The notes beneath the pieces were generated by a model that was given only the letters and a program-made list of their open reading frames with translations, was not told where the DNA came from and searched no databases. A DNA stretch of 64,000 nucleotides from Betaproteobacteria bacterium. Lineage in GTDB: Bacteria > Pseudomonadota > Gammaproteobacteria > Burkholderiales > Burkholderiaceae_C. Made by a program: the position numbers and the translations under genes. How positions within the stretch are numbered: the stretch's first letter is position 1; each line of letters opens with the position of its first letter. Location of the stretch: assembly GCA_016868355.1 (NCBI GenBank), contig VGHB01000006.1, positions 62,001 through 126,000 on the forward strand. The letters run 5' to 3'. This document shows positions 43,670 to 53,048 of this stretch, in pieces.

Positions 43670-43779
43670 GCGCCGATGCTCGCACGGCAGCGTCAGTTCC
43701 TATGCTGTGAACCCCCGCAAGGGTGGGCTGCGCCGACAGGCGATGGGACGTCGGCACCGTCATCGGTCGCGCCGTTGGC

Positions 43780-44616
43780 TTACTCGCGGCGAGAAAACTG
43801 AATCACGATCACCGGCGGAACGCGTCCGTCAATATCGCGCGGCAGCATCTCGGCCTTCTCGACGGCGCGTATGACGGCTGCGTCCCACTCGGGCGAATCG
43901 CTCTTGCGCAGCAGGCGCTGACCCACAATGGCACCGCTGGGCGCCAAACGCACCTCCAATTCGGCCACAGGGTTGCCCGGCAGGCTGTCCGGGTACACGA
44001 TCAGGGGCTTGATGCGCGCCTTGATGCGTCCGGCATATCCGGCCGATGGGCCACTGCTCTGCGCAGTCGATCCCGTTGCCTCGGCACCGCCGCTGGCGCC
44101 GGCCATGCCCTTGATGCGCGCCAGGTTCTCCTGCCGCTGGGCTTCGGCGCGTTCCTCGGCGGCCTTCTCAGCCTTCAGGCGCTCGCGTTCCTTTTGCTTT
44201 TCGCGTTCCTGTTGGCGCTCCTTTTGGCGTTGTTTTTCCATCTGCCGTTCCCGCTCGCGCTCACGCTCTTTTTCCTTCTCGCGTTCGCGTTCCTTGGCTT
44301 CGCTGGCCTTTTTCATGGCGATGTCGGCCTGCATGTCAGGCTCCTTGGGCGCCGGTGTGGGTGGCGGCGGGCTGGGGCGTTCGGGTTCAGCCGCCGGCTC
44401 CGCAGGCGGCGGCGCCTGTTCAGCCGGGGCGGCCTCCTGAGCCGTGACTGACCACAACTCGGCCATCACCGGCGCGGGTTCACTCCTGCGCCAGTTCACC
44501 GCCAAGGACAAGGCCACCACCAAGCCACCGTGCACCAGCAGCGCCATCAAGGCACCGCTGCGCAGGCCCGCAAGGGAGCGGGGGCGGAACGGATCGGCCG
44601 GATGTTGGGCCGTCAT
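43780..44616 (-). CDS. tolA: cell envelope protein TolA
   Basis: Inner-membrane-anchored bridge protein of the Tol-Pal system, 278 residues. It has an N-terminal membrane helix (GALMALLVHGGLVVALSLAVNW), a proline-rich segment, and a long charged helix of Lys/Arg/Glu repeats (about residues 95-170), followed by a TonB/TolA-type C-terminal domain with YAGRIKARIKPLIVYPDSLPG. It starts 3 bases after tolR. The coiled-coil region is strongly repetitive at DNA level. Confidence 0.9.
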   Translation of the reverse strand: MTAQHPADPFRPRSLAGLRSGALMALLVHGGLVVALSLAVNWRRSEPAPVMAELWSVTAQEAAPAEQAPPPAEPAAEPERPSPPPPTPAPKEPDMQADIAMKKASEAKEREREKEKERERERERQMEKQRQKERQQEREKQKERERLKAEKAAEERAEAQRQENLARIKGMAGASGGAEATGSTAQSSGPSAGYAGRIKARIKPLIVYPDSLPGNPVAELEVRLAPSGAIVGQRLLRKSDSPEWDAAVIRAVEKAEMLPRDIDGRVPPVIVIQFSRRE

Positions 44617-44619
44617 CCC

Positions 44620-45048
44620 TCAAGACCCCTGTTGGACCGATAGGCCCAGGCGCGACACGCCCGCCTTCTGAAGTGCGTCCATGGCCTTGACTACGTCCTG
44701 GTACTGAACCTCACGGTCGGCGGAAATCACCACCGGCACCTGTGCATCGCCGGCCTGCAGGCGTTGAACCTGGGCAGCCAGGTCACCCAGCGTGGAGACG
44801 CGCCCCTCTTCACCTTCGCTGCGCACCTTGTAGCGGCCCTGCTTGTCCACCACCACTTCCACCACCTTGGGCGGGCGCTGCTGTGATTGCCCGACCCGCG
44901 GCAGGTCCACCAGGCCGGTGGTGATCAGGGGCGCGCTCACCATGAAGATGATCAGCAGCACCAACATCACGTCGATGAAGGGCACCATGTTGATCTCGGC
45001 CATGCCGCGGCGTCGCCCGCGTCCGGTACGGCCCTGCACGGATGTCAT
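44620..45048 (-). CDS. tolR: Tol-Pal system protein TolR
   Basis: Inner-membrane component of the TolQR proton motor, 142 residues, with an ExbD/TolR fold. The single N-terminal helix contains the proton-pathway aspartate in INMVPFIDVMLVLLIIFMVSAP. It overlaps the tolQ stop by one base. Confidence 0.94.
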   Translation of the reverse strand: MTSVQGRTGRGRRRGMAEINMVPFIDVMLVLLIIFMVSAPLITTGLVDLPRVGQSQQRPPKVVEVVVDKQGRYKVRSEGEEGRVSTLGDLAAQVQRLQAGDAQVPVVISADREVQYQDVVKAMDALQKAGVSRLGLSVQQGS

Positions 45049-45746
45049 CAGTGCGCTCCGGCGCCTGCGCCGCTCAGCGGTTGTCCGGCGGCGCGCTGCA
45101 AGATGTTGGAAAACTCTTCGATGAAGGTTTCCAACTGAATGGCCACCCGGTCGATGTCGCGGGAAAATCGGTTGTAGGCGATCACGGCTGGAATCGCAGC
45201 AAACAGGCCGATCGCCGTGGCCACCAAGGCTTCAGCAATGCCCGGGGCCACAGTGGCTAAGGTGACCTGTTGCAGATTGGACAAGCCGACGAAGGCATGC
45301 ATGATGCCCCACACCGTACCGAACAAGCCCACATACGGACTTACCGAAGCCACCGATCCCAAGAAGCTCAGGTGGCTTTCGATGGTGTCGAGTTCCCGTT
45401 GGTAACTCGCCCGCATGGCCCGGCGGGCGCCGTCGAGCTGTGCCCCCACATCCAAGTGCCGCTCGCGCAGCTTCATGAACTCGCGCATGCCGCTAGCGAA
45501 GATACGGCCCATCGGCGCCGCAGGGGGCTGGGTACCAGCCGCCTGGTACAGGTCCTGCAAGGAGCGACCCGACCAGAACTCGCGCTCGAACCCTTCGTTG
45601 AGGCCGCGCACGCGCCGCAGGCCAATCATCTTGCCGAAGATGACGGTCCAGCTGGTCAGCGAAACTATGAGCAGGCCGGCCATCACCAGTTGCACCACGA
45701 GACTGGCTTGGGTAACCAGGGTCAGCATCGAAAGGTCTTGGTTCAT
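45048..45746 (-). CDS. tolQ: Tol-Pal system protein TolQ
   Basis: Membrane subunit of the Tol proton motor, 232 residues, with three transmembrane helices: LVTQASLVVQLVMAGLLIVSL near the N-terminus, then SVASVSPYVGLFGTVWGIMHAF and ALVATAIGLFAAIPAVIAYN. Its start overlaps the stop of the aminotransferase as ATGA, so translation of the motor may be coupled to that enzyme. No ybgC gene precedes it, and pal and tolB are not downstream of tolA in this window. Confidence 0.95.
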   Translation of the reverse strand: MNQDLSMLTLVTQASLVVQLVMAGLLIVSLTSWTVIFGKMIGLRRVRGLNEGFEREFWSGRSLQDLYQAAGTQPPAAPMGRIFASGMREFMKLRERHLDVGAQLDGARRAMRASYQRELDTIESHLSFLGSVASVSPYVGLFGTVWGIMHAFVGLSNLQQVTLATVAPGIAEALVATAIGLFAAIPAVIAYNRFSRDIDRVAIQLETFIEEFSNILQRAAGQPLSGAGAGAH

Positions 45747-46954
45747 GCGGAAGTCCAGGGCTGGCGCAACAAGGCGCGGTCAACGGTGGCCATGCGGGCG
45801 ATGGCCTCCTTCAGATCATGCAGGGAAGACGCAAAGGACAGTCGAACATGGTTGTGGGCCAGTGCCGGGCCGAAGTCGCGCCCGGGAGTCAGGGTGACCT
45901 GGGCCAGGTGCATCAGCTGCAGGCAAAGCGCACTGCTGTCCGGCGCGATGCTGCCAGTGTCCATCCAGGCGTAGAAGGCTCCGTCGGGCTCCACCGGCAC
46001 CGGCCATCCGATCTCTCGCAGCGACGGTACGATGAAGTCGCGCCGACGCTGAAACTCTCCGCGGCGCTGTTCGTATTCGCGCAGCGAGTCGGGTTCGAAG
46101 CAGGCCAGCGCTGCGCGCTGCGCAATCGTGCTGGCGCAGATGTAAAGGTGCTGGGCTAGGCGCTCCATCGCAGGCACCGCCTCAGGCGGTACCACTAGCC
46201 AACCCAGTCGCCAGCCTGTCAGGCCGAAGTACTTGCTGAAGCTATTGACCGAGATCACGTCTTCACCCAGGGCCAGCGCCGTCTGTCCGTAGCGCGGGTC
46301 ATAGCTCAGGCCCAAGTAAATCTCGTCGACCACAGTCCAGCCGCCCATTGAGCGGCCCGTTTCCACCATGTTCATCAACTCGACTGGGTCGATCGAGGTG
46401 CCAGTGGGGTTGGAGGGCGAGGCCAGCAGGGTGCCTCGAACCGAAGGCCCCCAGTGATCCCGCAGCTGCTGCGCGGTGAGCGCGTAGCGTTGGGCGGCCG
46501 ATGTCCTCACCAGCTTGGTCTGCCCACCGGCCACGGTCACAAAGTGACGGTTACAGGGGTAACTCGGGTCAGGGCAGATCACCTCATCACCGGGCTCCAC
46601 CAGCGCCAGCATGGCCAGCTGCAGGGCCGCTGAGGCTCCGGCGGTGATGATGACCCGTCGGGGGTCTACATCCACCTTGAAACGTTGGGCGTACCAGCGT
46701 GAAATCGCTTGGCGTAGGGCCGGCAAGCCCGTGGCGGCGGTGTAGGCCGTTTGGCCCTGCTCAATGGCCGCCTTGGCCGCTGCTTGCACACGCTCGCAGG
46801 CAGTGCGGTCGGGCTCGCCAATATTGAGAAACAGCATGCGGCGGCCGCCTTGAGCAGGGTCGCACATGGGTGAGCTCAACAAGGCTGAGGCGCGCTTGGC
46901 CACTTCCATGACGTGGAAGGGCTCGATGCGGTCGACTCGAGAGGCCAGTCGCAT
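45743..46954 (-). CDS. class I/II pyridoxal-phosphate aminotransferase
   Basis: PLP-dependent aminotransferase of fold type I, 403 residues, similar to AspC-like and alanine/tyrosine-type enzymes. The Schiff-base lysine is in SVNSFSKYFGLTGWRLGW; SPSNPTGTSIDP and DEIYLGLSY are the phosphate- and ring-binding segments. Substrate is not predictable. It lies between nusB (11 bases upstream) and tolQ (4-base overlap). Confidence 0.9.
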   Translation of the reverse strand: MRLASRVDRIEPFHVMEVAKRASALLSSPMCDPAQGGRRMLFLNIGEPDRTACERVQAAAKAAIEQGQTAYTAATGLPALRQAISRWYAQRFKVDVDPRRVIITAGASAALQLAMLALVEPGDEVICPDPSYPCNRHFVTVAGGQTKLVRTSAAQRYALTAQQLRDHWGPSVRGTLLASPSNPTGTSIDPVELMNMVETGRSMGGWTVVDEIYLGLSYDPRYGQTALALGEDVISVNSFSKYFGLTGWRLGWLVVPPEAVPAMERLAQHLYICASTIAQRAALACFEPDSLREYEQRRGEFQRRRDFIVPSLREIGWPVPVEPDGAFYAWMDTGSIAPDSSALCLQLMHLAQVTLTPGRDFGPALAHNHVRLSFASSLHDLKEAIARMATVDRALLRQPWTSA

Positions 46955-46965
46955 CCGGCGCGTCC

Positions 46966-47442
46966 TCAGGTTCGCTTGGCTTTGCCAGCCAGCACCTCTT
47001 GTGACCGCAGCTCGGCCGCTGTTTTGTCCAGCACGCCGTTCACATACTTGTGGCCATCGGTTCCACCGAATGTCTTGGTGAGCTCCACTGCCTCGTTGAT
47101 TACGACCCGGTAGGGAATTTCAAGGCAGTGCCGCAGCTCATACGCGCCAATCATCAGCGCGGCGTGCTCCACCGGCGACAGGTCCGCGGTGGGCCGATCC
47201 ACATGTCGACCGAGGTCGATATCCAGTTCGTTGGCTTGGCCTATGCAGCCATGCAGCAACGCTTCGAAGTGGACCCGGTCGCACCCGGCGTGCACCTCTT
47301 GCTCTTCCACATGAACCTGAATCAAGGTGGGATCGTCGTTTGAGATGAGCCACTGGTACAGACCGGTGAGGGCAGCCTGACGGGCGCGCCGGCGAGCCGA
47401 AGTGGTCACGCTTGAACGCCGAGCAGCCTTGCTGGTGTTCAT
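46966..47442 (-). CDS. nusB: transcription antitermination protein NusB
   Basis: RNA-binding antitermination factor, which with NusE forms the boxA-binding complex in rRNA transcription; 158 residues. Typical text is [18 protein letters not shown] near the N-terminus and [30 protein letters not shown] near the C-terminus. It overlaps ribH by four bases, the common ribH-nusB arrangement. Confidence 0.95.
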   Translation of the reverse strand: MNTSKAARRSSVTTSARRRARQAALTGLYQWLISNDDPTLIQVHVEEQEVHAGCDRVHFEALLHGCIGQANELDIDLGRHVDRPTADLSPVEHAALMIGAYELRHCLEIPYRVVINEAVELTKTFGGTDGHKYVNGVLDKTAAELRSQEVLAGKAKRT

Positions 47443-47957
47443 GCGTTGACGCCCGGTTCTTCAAGGCCTGGAAGATCGTGTTCGTGAGCTTGGGCCAGGG
47501 TTTGCAGCAGCCGAGCCATCTCCACTGCCACCACGGCTGCATCCCGCCCCTTTTCCGCTTGCCGAGCGTGGGCCTGGATCTCGTTGTCCACGGTGAGGAT
47601 GGCATTGGCGATGGGAATGTGGTGGTCCAGCCCGACGCGGGTGACGCCAGCACCACTTTCGCTGGCCACCAATTCAAAGTGGTGGGTTTCGCCGCGGATG
47701 ATGCAGCCCAGGGCCACAAGCGCGTCAAAGCGTGCACTTTCAGCCAGGCTCTGCAGGGCCAGCGGTACCTCCAGCGCGCCTGGGACGGTGACGGTGATGA
47801 TGTCCTGGGCAGATGCGCCCATCTCGTCCAAGGCCGCGCGGCAGGCCGCTTCCAATGCCCGTGTCACGGATTCGTTGAAACGCGCGCGCACGATGCCAAT
47901 GCGCAGGCCGCATGCGTCCAGTTTGGCAGTGTCGGCGTTGCTGCCACCTTGCATCAC
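47439..47957 (-). CDS. ribH: 6,7-dimethyl-8-ribityllumazine synthase
   Basis: Penultimate riboflavin biosynthesis enzyme, which condenses the ribityl pyrimidine with dihydroxybutanone phosphate; 172 residues. [23 protein letters not shown] and [18 protein letters not shown] carry the substrate-binding residues and the catalytic histidine. It overlaps ribB/X by four bases and nusB by four bases. Confidence 0.96.
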   Translation of the reverse strand: MMQGGSNADTAKLDACGLRIGIVRARFNESVTRALEAACRAALDEMGASAQDIITVTVPGALEVPLALQSLAESARFDALVALGCIIRGETHHFELVASESGAGVTRVGLDHHIPIANAILTVDNEIQAHARQAEKGRDAAVVAVEMARLLQTLAQAHEHDLPGLEEPGVNA

Positions 47958-49093
47958 AGGCTCCGATGGTTGGCAGCGTCCCGTTCACGGTCGGTACAAG
48001 GCATAAAGCCAGTGACTTCCAAACCATAACCGGTCATGCTAGGCATGCGGCGTGGGTTAGACATCAGCCGCATGCGTTGCACCCCCAGGGCTCGAAGAAT
48101 CTGTGCACCTACGCCGTAGGTGCGCAAGTCCATCGCCGATCCGGCCGTAGCCGGGATCGCTCTGGTGGATTCGCCTTGCAAGGCCCGACCCACCAAAGCC
48201 ACAGCGTCTTCGCTGGCATTGAGCAGTACCGCGACCCCACGGCCCTGCTGCTGCAAGGCGGCCAAGGCAGCTGGCAAAGGCCAAGAGTGTCGAGTCGGGC
48301 CGGCATCAAGCAGGTCCAGCACGCTCAGGGGTTCGTGCACACGCACCCACACTTCGTCCTGCGCAGACCATTGTCCGCAGGCCAAGGCCAGGTGAGTGCC
48401 GCCCGTGCGGTCGCGAAACACTGAGCAGTTGAACGGACCCTGCGCGGTCTGTAATGCCCGATGGCCCACGCGCTGAATCAGCGACTCGTTATGGCTGCGG
48501 TGTTGAATCAGATCGGCGATGGTGCCGATCTTCAGCCCATGCTCTTGAGCGAAGACTTCCAGGTCTGGCAGCCGGGCCATGGTGCCATCGTCGTTCATGA
48601 TTTCACAGATTACCGATGCCGGGCTCAGGCCTGCCATGGAGGCCAGGTCACAGCCGGCTTCGGTGTGGCCGGCGCGCATGAGCACGCCGCCGTCCTGCGC
48701 TTGCAAGGGAAACACATGGCCGGGCTGTACCAAATCGCCCGCTTGGGCGTTGGGTGCCACGGCTGCTTCAATGGTTCGGGCGCGGTCAGCCGCAGAGATA
48801 CCGGTGCTTACGCCGGTGGCTGCTTCTATCGACACGGTGAAGGCGGTGCTGTGCTTGGTGCCATTGCGTGCGGCCATGGGCGGCAGTTGCAGCCGTTCAC
48901 AGCGCTCACGTGTAAGGGTCAGGCAAATCAGCCCACGGCCGTGCTTGGCCATGAAGTTGATGGCTTGCGAGGTCACATGGTCGGCTGCCAGAACCAGGTC
49001 GCCTTCGTTCTCGCGATCCTCTTCGTCGACCAGGATGACCATACGGCCCGCGGCCAGTTCGGCCACCAGCTCGGGTATCGGGGAAATCGGCAT
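47954..49093 (-). CDS. ribB: 3,4-dihydroxy-2-butanone-4-phosphate synthase with degenerate GTP cyclohydrolase II domain
   Basis: A 379-residue two-domain protein. The N-terminal half is an intact Rib[23 protein letters not shown] and [14 protein letters not shown] carry the metal and substrate residues. The C-terminal half aligns with RibA, but the zinc-binding cysteines of GTP cyclohydrolase II are replaced; after [14 protein letters not shown] no cysteine triad follows. This is the RibBX type seen in several proteobacteria, where a separate RibA is needed. It lies 42 bases after ribD. Confidence 0.9.
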   Translation of the reverse strand: MPISPIPELVAELAAGRMVILVDEEDRENEGDLVLAADHVTSQAINFMAKHGRGLICLTLTRERCERLQLPPMAARNGTKHSTAFTVSIEAATGVSTGISAADRARTIEAAVAPNAQAGDLVQPGHVFPLQAQDGGVLMRAGHTEAGCDLASMAGLSPASVICEIMNDDGTMARLPDLEVFAQEHGLKIGTIADLIQHRSHNESLIQRVGHRALQTAQGPFNCSVFRDRTGGTHLALACGQWSAQDEVWVRVHEPLSVLDLLDAGPTRHSWPLPAALAALQQQGRGVAVLLNASEDAVALVGRALQGESTRAIPATAGSAMDLRTYGVGAQILRALGVQRMRLMSNPRRMPSMTGYGLEVTGFMPCTDRERDAANHRSL

Positions 49094-49135
49094 AAGGCGC
49101 AGATTGTAGGACCCCGCCCCGCAGCGGGCTTGGGC

Positions 49136-50341
49136 TCAGCCGGGGTAAGCCGGCACCGATCCCACGCCAGCCCTGCCCCCGTCCAGCAAAGGGGCCTGCC
49201 ACGCTTGGCGCCAAGCGCCCTGTCCCTGCGGCGTCAAGGCGCGCACGCGCAGGTCGGGGCCCAAACGGGCGCAGTCGACAAACTCCAAATCGACCCTGAG
49301 CTCCAGCGATTCCAACGGCGTTGCAAACACTTCAGCCAACCTGCGGCCGGAGCCCAGGAGGCTGGGGGCTATGTACAGCAACAACTCATCCACCAGTCCC
49401 GCGCGCAACAAGGACCCGTTGAGCTTCTCGCCTGCTTCGACATGAAGTTCATTGATGCCTCGAAGTCCCAGGTCTTTCATCACCGATTCAAGGTCGTTTT
49501 TGGCAGGCCCCGAAGCGGCTGCATCCGCAGAAGGGGCCACGGCGCACACCTGCACGCCGGGCAGGGCTTGCAGCGATTGAAGCCGCTGCGCGTCGGGGCT
49601 CACGCTGTATACGAGGCACTGGCCGGGGGCCTGTAGCACCCTTGCGCTGATGGGGACCTCCAAGCGCGAGTCCACCACCACGCGCAAGGGTTGGTGGGCC
49701 ACCGGCACGGCGCGCACATCCAGACGGGGATCATCGTCGCGCACGGTGCCAATGCCCGTGAGAATCGCACCTGCACGGGCTCTCCAGCGATGGCCATCGT
49801 CGCGGGCCGCAGCGGAGGTGATCCATTGGCTGCGTCCGTTGTGCAAAGCGGTGGTGCCGTCCAGGGAAGTGGCGACCTTCATCCGCACCCATGGGCGTCC
49901 CCGCTCCATGCGCGACATGAAGCCGATATTTTGAGCCCGTGCCTGTGCCATCCAGTCGCCGCGGTCCAGGTGCACCGCTACACCCGCTGCTTGAAGCTCT
50001 TGCACGCCACGGCCGCGGACCAAGGGGTTAGGGTCTAGGCAGGCAACCTCAACCCGTGCAACCCCCGCCTGCACCAGGGCGCTGCTGCACGGTGGTGTTC
50101 GGCCGTGGTGGTTGCAGGGTTCCAGGCTCACCCACACCATGGCGCCCCGCAGGTCCAGCCCTTGCTCGCGGGCCTGCTGCAGCGCATGGGCTTCAGCGTG
50201 CAGGCCCCCAGCGGCATGGGTGTACCCACCCACCTCCTGGCCCTGCACGGTGCGAATGACGCATCCCACGCGCGGGTTGGGCTCGCTCAGCCCGATGGCG
50301 CGTTTGGCCAGTTCTAGACAGCGCTGCTGCTCGGGGCTCAT
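49136..50341 (-). CDS. ribD: riboflavin biosynthesis deaminase/reductase RibD
   Basis: Bifunctional enzyme: N-terminal zinc deaminase with HAEAHAL and PCNHHGRTPPC, then the reductase domain with VRMKVATSLDGTTALHNGRSQWITSAAARDDGHRWRA-type text and GINELHVEAGEKLNGSLLRAGLVDEL near the C-terminus. 401 residues from ATG 50341; longer in-frame starts lie in the preceding pilin gene. The usual neighbour ribE (riboflavin synthase alpha) is missing between this gene and ribB. Confidence 0.94.
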   Translation of the reverse strand: MSPEQQRCLELAKRAIGLSEPNPRVGCVIRTVQGQEVGGYTHAAGGLHAEAHALQQAREQGLDLRGAMVWVSLEPCNHHGRTPPCSSALVQAGVARVEVACLDPNPLVRGRGVQELQAAGVAVHLDRGDWMAQARAQNIGFMSRMERGRPWVRMKVATSLDGTTALHNGRSQWITSAAARDDGHRWRARAGAILTGIGTVRDDDPRLDVRAVPVAHQPLRVVVDSRLEVPISARVLQAPGQCLVYSVSPDAQRLQSLQALPGVQVCAVAPSADAAASGPAKNDLESVMKDLGLRGINELHVEAGEKLNGSLLRAGLVDELLLYIAPSLLGSGRRLAEVFATPLESLELRVDLEFVDCARLGPDLRVRALTPQGQGAWRQAWQAPLLDGGRAGVGSVPAYPG

Positions 50342-50373
50342 CGAGACTGATTTTACGGCCTGGGCCTTGGCAA

Positions 50374-50784
50374 TCACGAAGGCCTTGTGGGCTGCAGCCT
50401 CGGGCTGAGGTGCCAGAAGCTGCGCAGCGTGAGCACCTGCTGCACACCCCAAGGATCGGACCAGCGCGCGCAAACCTTGAAGTGCTTACCCCCGACGGGG
50501 TCGCCCATCGATGGGCTTGCTGACTGCACCCACAAGCTTAGCGTGCTGCCGTCAGACAAGGTGTGCACTGAAGTCTGATTTACATCCACGCTGCCTGCAC
50601 CAGATGGCCCAGACTCGACCATGCTTATAAGGTGCTGCAGCGCTTCCCAGCGCTGCCTCTGAGCCCGCTCTTGCAGCAGGGCCATGGAGGTGGCTTGCAC
50701 ACCGGTACTGGCGCCCAGGGCCGTTAGCAGCGAGGCAACCAGCACTCCCAAGAGGGCATGCCCGGATTTATGGCTGCGCTTCAT
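50374..50784 (-). CDS. minor pilin-like protein (PilV-like)
   Basis: A 136-residue type IV pilin-like protein, the last in the five-gene pilin series. The prepilin sequence is KRSHKSG-HALLGVLVASLLTALG. Gly occupies position 5 of the mature N-terminus, where most pilins have glutamate. Met 50784 overlaps the previous stop as ATGA, which decides the start; two in-frame Met codons further upstream are less likely. The name PilV is inferred from position and length. Confidence 0.65.
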   Translation of the reverse strand: MKRSHKSGHALLGVLVASLLTALGASTGVQATSMALLQERAQRQRWEALQHLISMVESGPSGAGSVDVNQTSVHTLSDGSTLSLWVQSASPSMGDPVGGKHFKVCARWSDPWGVQQVLTLRSFWHLSPRLQPTRPS

Positions 50785-51422
50785 CGGCCGTCTTGCCATG
50801 AGCCCACCACGGCGCGCCAAATGGAATGGCGGTCGGTTTCAAGGCGGACGGATTCCTGCCACGCAGGCCCCGTGTCCAAGCCCAGTTGCACCTGTGCCTT
50901 GACCCGTACGCCCAGCGAGCGGTTCGACCCGCTGAAGGTGATCTCCAACGCGCCCTGGGCTTGATTGGGCCAGGCAGACCCGCTGGGCGTGGCTGCTGCC
51001 CCAGTGCAGTCGCATCGCCACGGCTCCATCGGTGCATCTGGGCCTAAATCGGCCAGGCAGCGCAGCGTGCGCCCGTCAACGGCCATGCGTGCGGCAAAGG
51101 TGTCGGTGCGCGTGCCACTTGACTGCGGCATGCCCAGCGCTCGGCACTGTTGGTCGATGGGGCGGGGGTCTTCCAGCCGCGCCAGCGTCCACATCAAGCC
51201 GGCTTGCCCCAAGGCTTGGGCCTGGGCATGGGCCCAAAGCAACCAACTCAGGCGTTCACGATCCACCGCCCAGCGCTGCACCAGGGCGAGGCTGAGGGCA
51301 GTGCCCTGAATCAGAACCCCACATAAGAGCAAGGCAAGCCAGCCCCGTTTACCGCGAGGCGCACGCTTGAGGCCTTGAGGCGGCAACCACTTGACCTGAT
51401 GCGTTGGGGAAGCGGCCCTCAT
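50781..51422 (-). CDS. minor pilin-like protein (PilX/GspK-like)
   Basis: A 213-residue protein with one N-terminal hydrophobic helix (RG-WLALLLCGVLIQGTALSLALVQ) after a long basic leader, and no Glu5. The extracellular domain has four or more cysteines, including CRCDC-like spacing around residue 143. Position, size and lack of Glu5 match PilX or GspK-type tip subunits. Start overlaps the preceding gene as ATGA. Confidence 0.6.
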   Translation of the reverse strand: MRAASPTHQVKWLPPQGLKRAPRGKRGWLALLLCGVLIQGTALSLALVQRWAVDRERLSWLLWAHAQAQALGQAGLMWTLARLEDPRPIDQQCRALGMPQSSGTRTDTFAARMAVDGRTLRCLADLGPDAPMEPWRCDCTGAAATPSGSAWPNQAQGALEITFSGSNRSLGVRVKAQVQLGLDTGPAWQESVRLETDRHSIWRAVVGSWQDGR

Positions 51423-52042
51423 TCGGCACCCGCCGCAGGGCTGGCCAGCGTTTCGCAGGGCAGCGGCCCCAGGTTGCGGGGCCGCACCTGCAGCCTTGGC
51501 GCAGCAAGACCCAAACCCACGGGCTGCAGTTGCACATTAACCCGCAGCAGACAGCCCTCCGCGGTGCTAGACACCGACCACGACAACAGGCCTGAGCTGG
51601 GTGCGTCGTGCAAGGCTTGAAACCCACCGGCGCTTTGCCAGCGGTGCATCAGCGTTCCCGACTGCAGGCGAAATCCAGCCGGGCGTGTGGAGTCTGACGC
51701 CGCACAGGCATCGCACAGATAGCTCACCGTAGGGTTGGATTGGCCGTCGACAACGAGCTGGTCGTAGGCCGGCCCAGCAGTGGGTTGTAGCCGATGTCCC
51801 GCAATGCGCAACTCCGATCGCAGCACTTGGGCCAGTACCCCAAGGTCCTGCAGTTGCAGCTGTCGCTGATGCAGCTCAAGGGCCACACGGGCTTGGTGGG
51901 TGAACAGGCTCAGGGCCACGGCTGTCACCATCAGTCCCAAGCTGTTGGCCAGCATCCATTCCAACAAGCCTGCGCCGCGCTGCCGGGCTGGCGCTGCCCA
52001 TTGCCGGTGCCCAAAGGCCTGGCCGAGGGTGTGCGGCTTCAT
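51419..52042 (-). CDS. minor pilin-like protein (PilW-like)
   Basis: A 207-residue pilin-like protein with the prepilin sequence RQRG-AGLLEWMLANSLGLMVTA; Glu5 is present. It has a long extracellular region with a CDAC cysteine pair and a large Ala-rich C-terminus. Size and order suit PilW. Start ATG 52042 overlaps the preceding gene's stop as ATGA; Met 52057 is the alternative. Confidence 0.68.
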   Translation of the reverse strand: MKPHTLGQAFGHRQWAAPARQRGAGLLEWMLANSLGLMVTAVALSLFTHQARVALELHQRQLQLQDLGVLAQVLRSELRIAGHRLQPTAGPAYDQLVVDGQSNPTVSYLCDACAASDSTRPAGFRLQSGTLMHRWQSAGGFQALHDAPSSGLLSWSVSSTAEGCLLRVNVQLQPVGLGLAAPRLQVRPRNLGPLPCETLASPAAGAE

Positions 52043-52488
52043 CGGCTGCTCCAGCACCGTCGCTGCGTGTCGGGCTCCAGAGGCTGGCCTTCACCTGCGG
52101 CCATCTCCAGCGTAACACCTGATTGCACAACCAAAGCCAAGCGCGCGCAGGCCCGGTCGCTGAGTTGCGGTGACTCGCCGTGTGGTGCGGCCACCAGGGT
52201 GTAGCCGCTGCGGTCAGCCTGCTGCACGAAGAGTTCGTAATGCGCAGCGCTTGAACGTGGGGTGTGGACCAGGTGTGCAATGTGTTCAGCGTAGCGGCCG
52301 TGAACCCAGCGATAGCGTTCTTGCGCGAATTGCAGACTGGCCAAAGCCGCTTGGGCATCAACGCGCCGGCCCTTGTGCAGTTGATCGCGCCAGGCGGGGT
52401 AGGCGGTGGTTGCCAATACGGCTGCCACCGCTAAGCCGAGGCCCAGCTCCAGCAGCGTCAGCCCTCGCTCATAAGAACGCCTCAGCAT
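52039..52488 (-). CDS. type IV pilin-like protein (PilE-like)
   Basis: A 149-residue pilin-like protein with the typical prepilin sequence YERG-LTLLELGLGLAVAAVLATTAYP; Glu5 is present. The middle resembles PilE-type minor pilins (AALASLQFAQERYRWVHGRY), with two cysteines close to the C-terminus that could form the D-loop disulfide. Start ATG 52488 lies 7 bases inside the preceding gene. Likely a minor, not major, pilin. Confidence 0.75.
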   Translation of the reverse strand: MLRRSYERGLTLLELGLGLAVAAVLATTAYPAWRDQLHKGRRVDAQAALASLQFAQERYRWVHGRYAEHIAHLVHTPRSSAAHYELFVQQADRSGYTLVAAPHGESPQLSDRACARLALVVQSGVTLEMAAGEGQPLEPDTQRRCWSSR

Positions 52489-53048
52489 GCTGGCCACCCA
52501 GCTGACGGCCCGTCAGGCGAGCACCGACGCAGCCGGCCGGTCAGGTTGACGATGTGGTGCACTGTGGGGCCTTTAGACAGGTGCAGGCGCAAGGTGCCAG
52601 CTGGCGACACGGTTCGCGTGCCGGGATTCCACACCTGGCTGGCGATGTTGGCGGTGGCCGAGACGTCTGGCGGAAGGGCGGCGGTGCGAGCCAGCAGCTG
52701 TGCGCCGGCACGGCAGACGGTGTGGCCACTGCAGCCGGCGCAATCGCCACGCTGGCCGGTGTGCGCGACCAAGCAGCTTCCGAGTGGGCCTGTGCTCAGA
52801 TCCAGCCGCACAGGATGCTGAAGTTCGAAAGACCACTGCCGCGCCGACATCATCACCCGCGCCCAGTCGGCTGATGCTGCTTGCAGCCTTCGCATGCCCA
52901 GCCACTGGGCCAATTGAGCCCATGCGGCTGCTGACAGCGCGGCAGCCAGGGCCAGCGCCAACAACAGTTCCAGTAGGCTCCAGCCCCTGCTGCGGCAGCG
53001 GCGGCCTGGGCAATCGGCCACGAGGTGTGGGGCTGTGGGGCTGTGCAT
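52482..53048 (-). CDS. minor pilin-like protein (FimT/GspH-like)
   Basis: A 188-residue pilin-like protein, first of the five. The prepilin sequence is RSRG-WSLLELLLALALAAALSAAAW, with Glu5. The extracellular part has a CAGCSGHTVC cluster. FimT/GspH-type proteins begin pseudopilus or minor-pilin operons, consistent with this position. Separated from nrdR by 88 bases. Confidence 0.72.
   Translation of the reverse strand: MHSPTAPHLVADCPGRRCRSRGWSLLELLLALALAAALSAAAWAQLAQWLGMRRLQAASADWARVMMSARQWSFELQHPVRLDLSTGPLGSCLVAHTGQRGDCAGCSGHTVCRAGAQLLARTAALPPDVSATANIASQVWNPGTRTVSPAGTLRLHLSKGPTVHHIVNLTGRLRRCSPDGPSAGWPAC

Noticed and set aside
49094-49135. FMN riboswitch or ribE in front of ribB
   Set aside because: Only 42 bases are available, too short for either; the 32-base gap before ribD is also too short.
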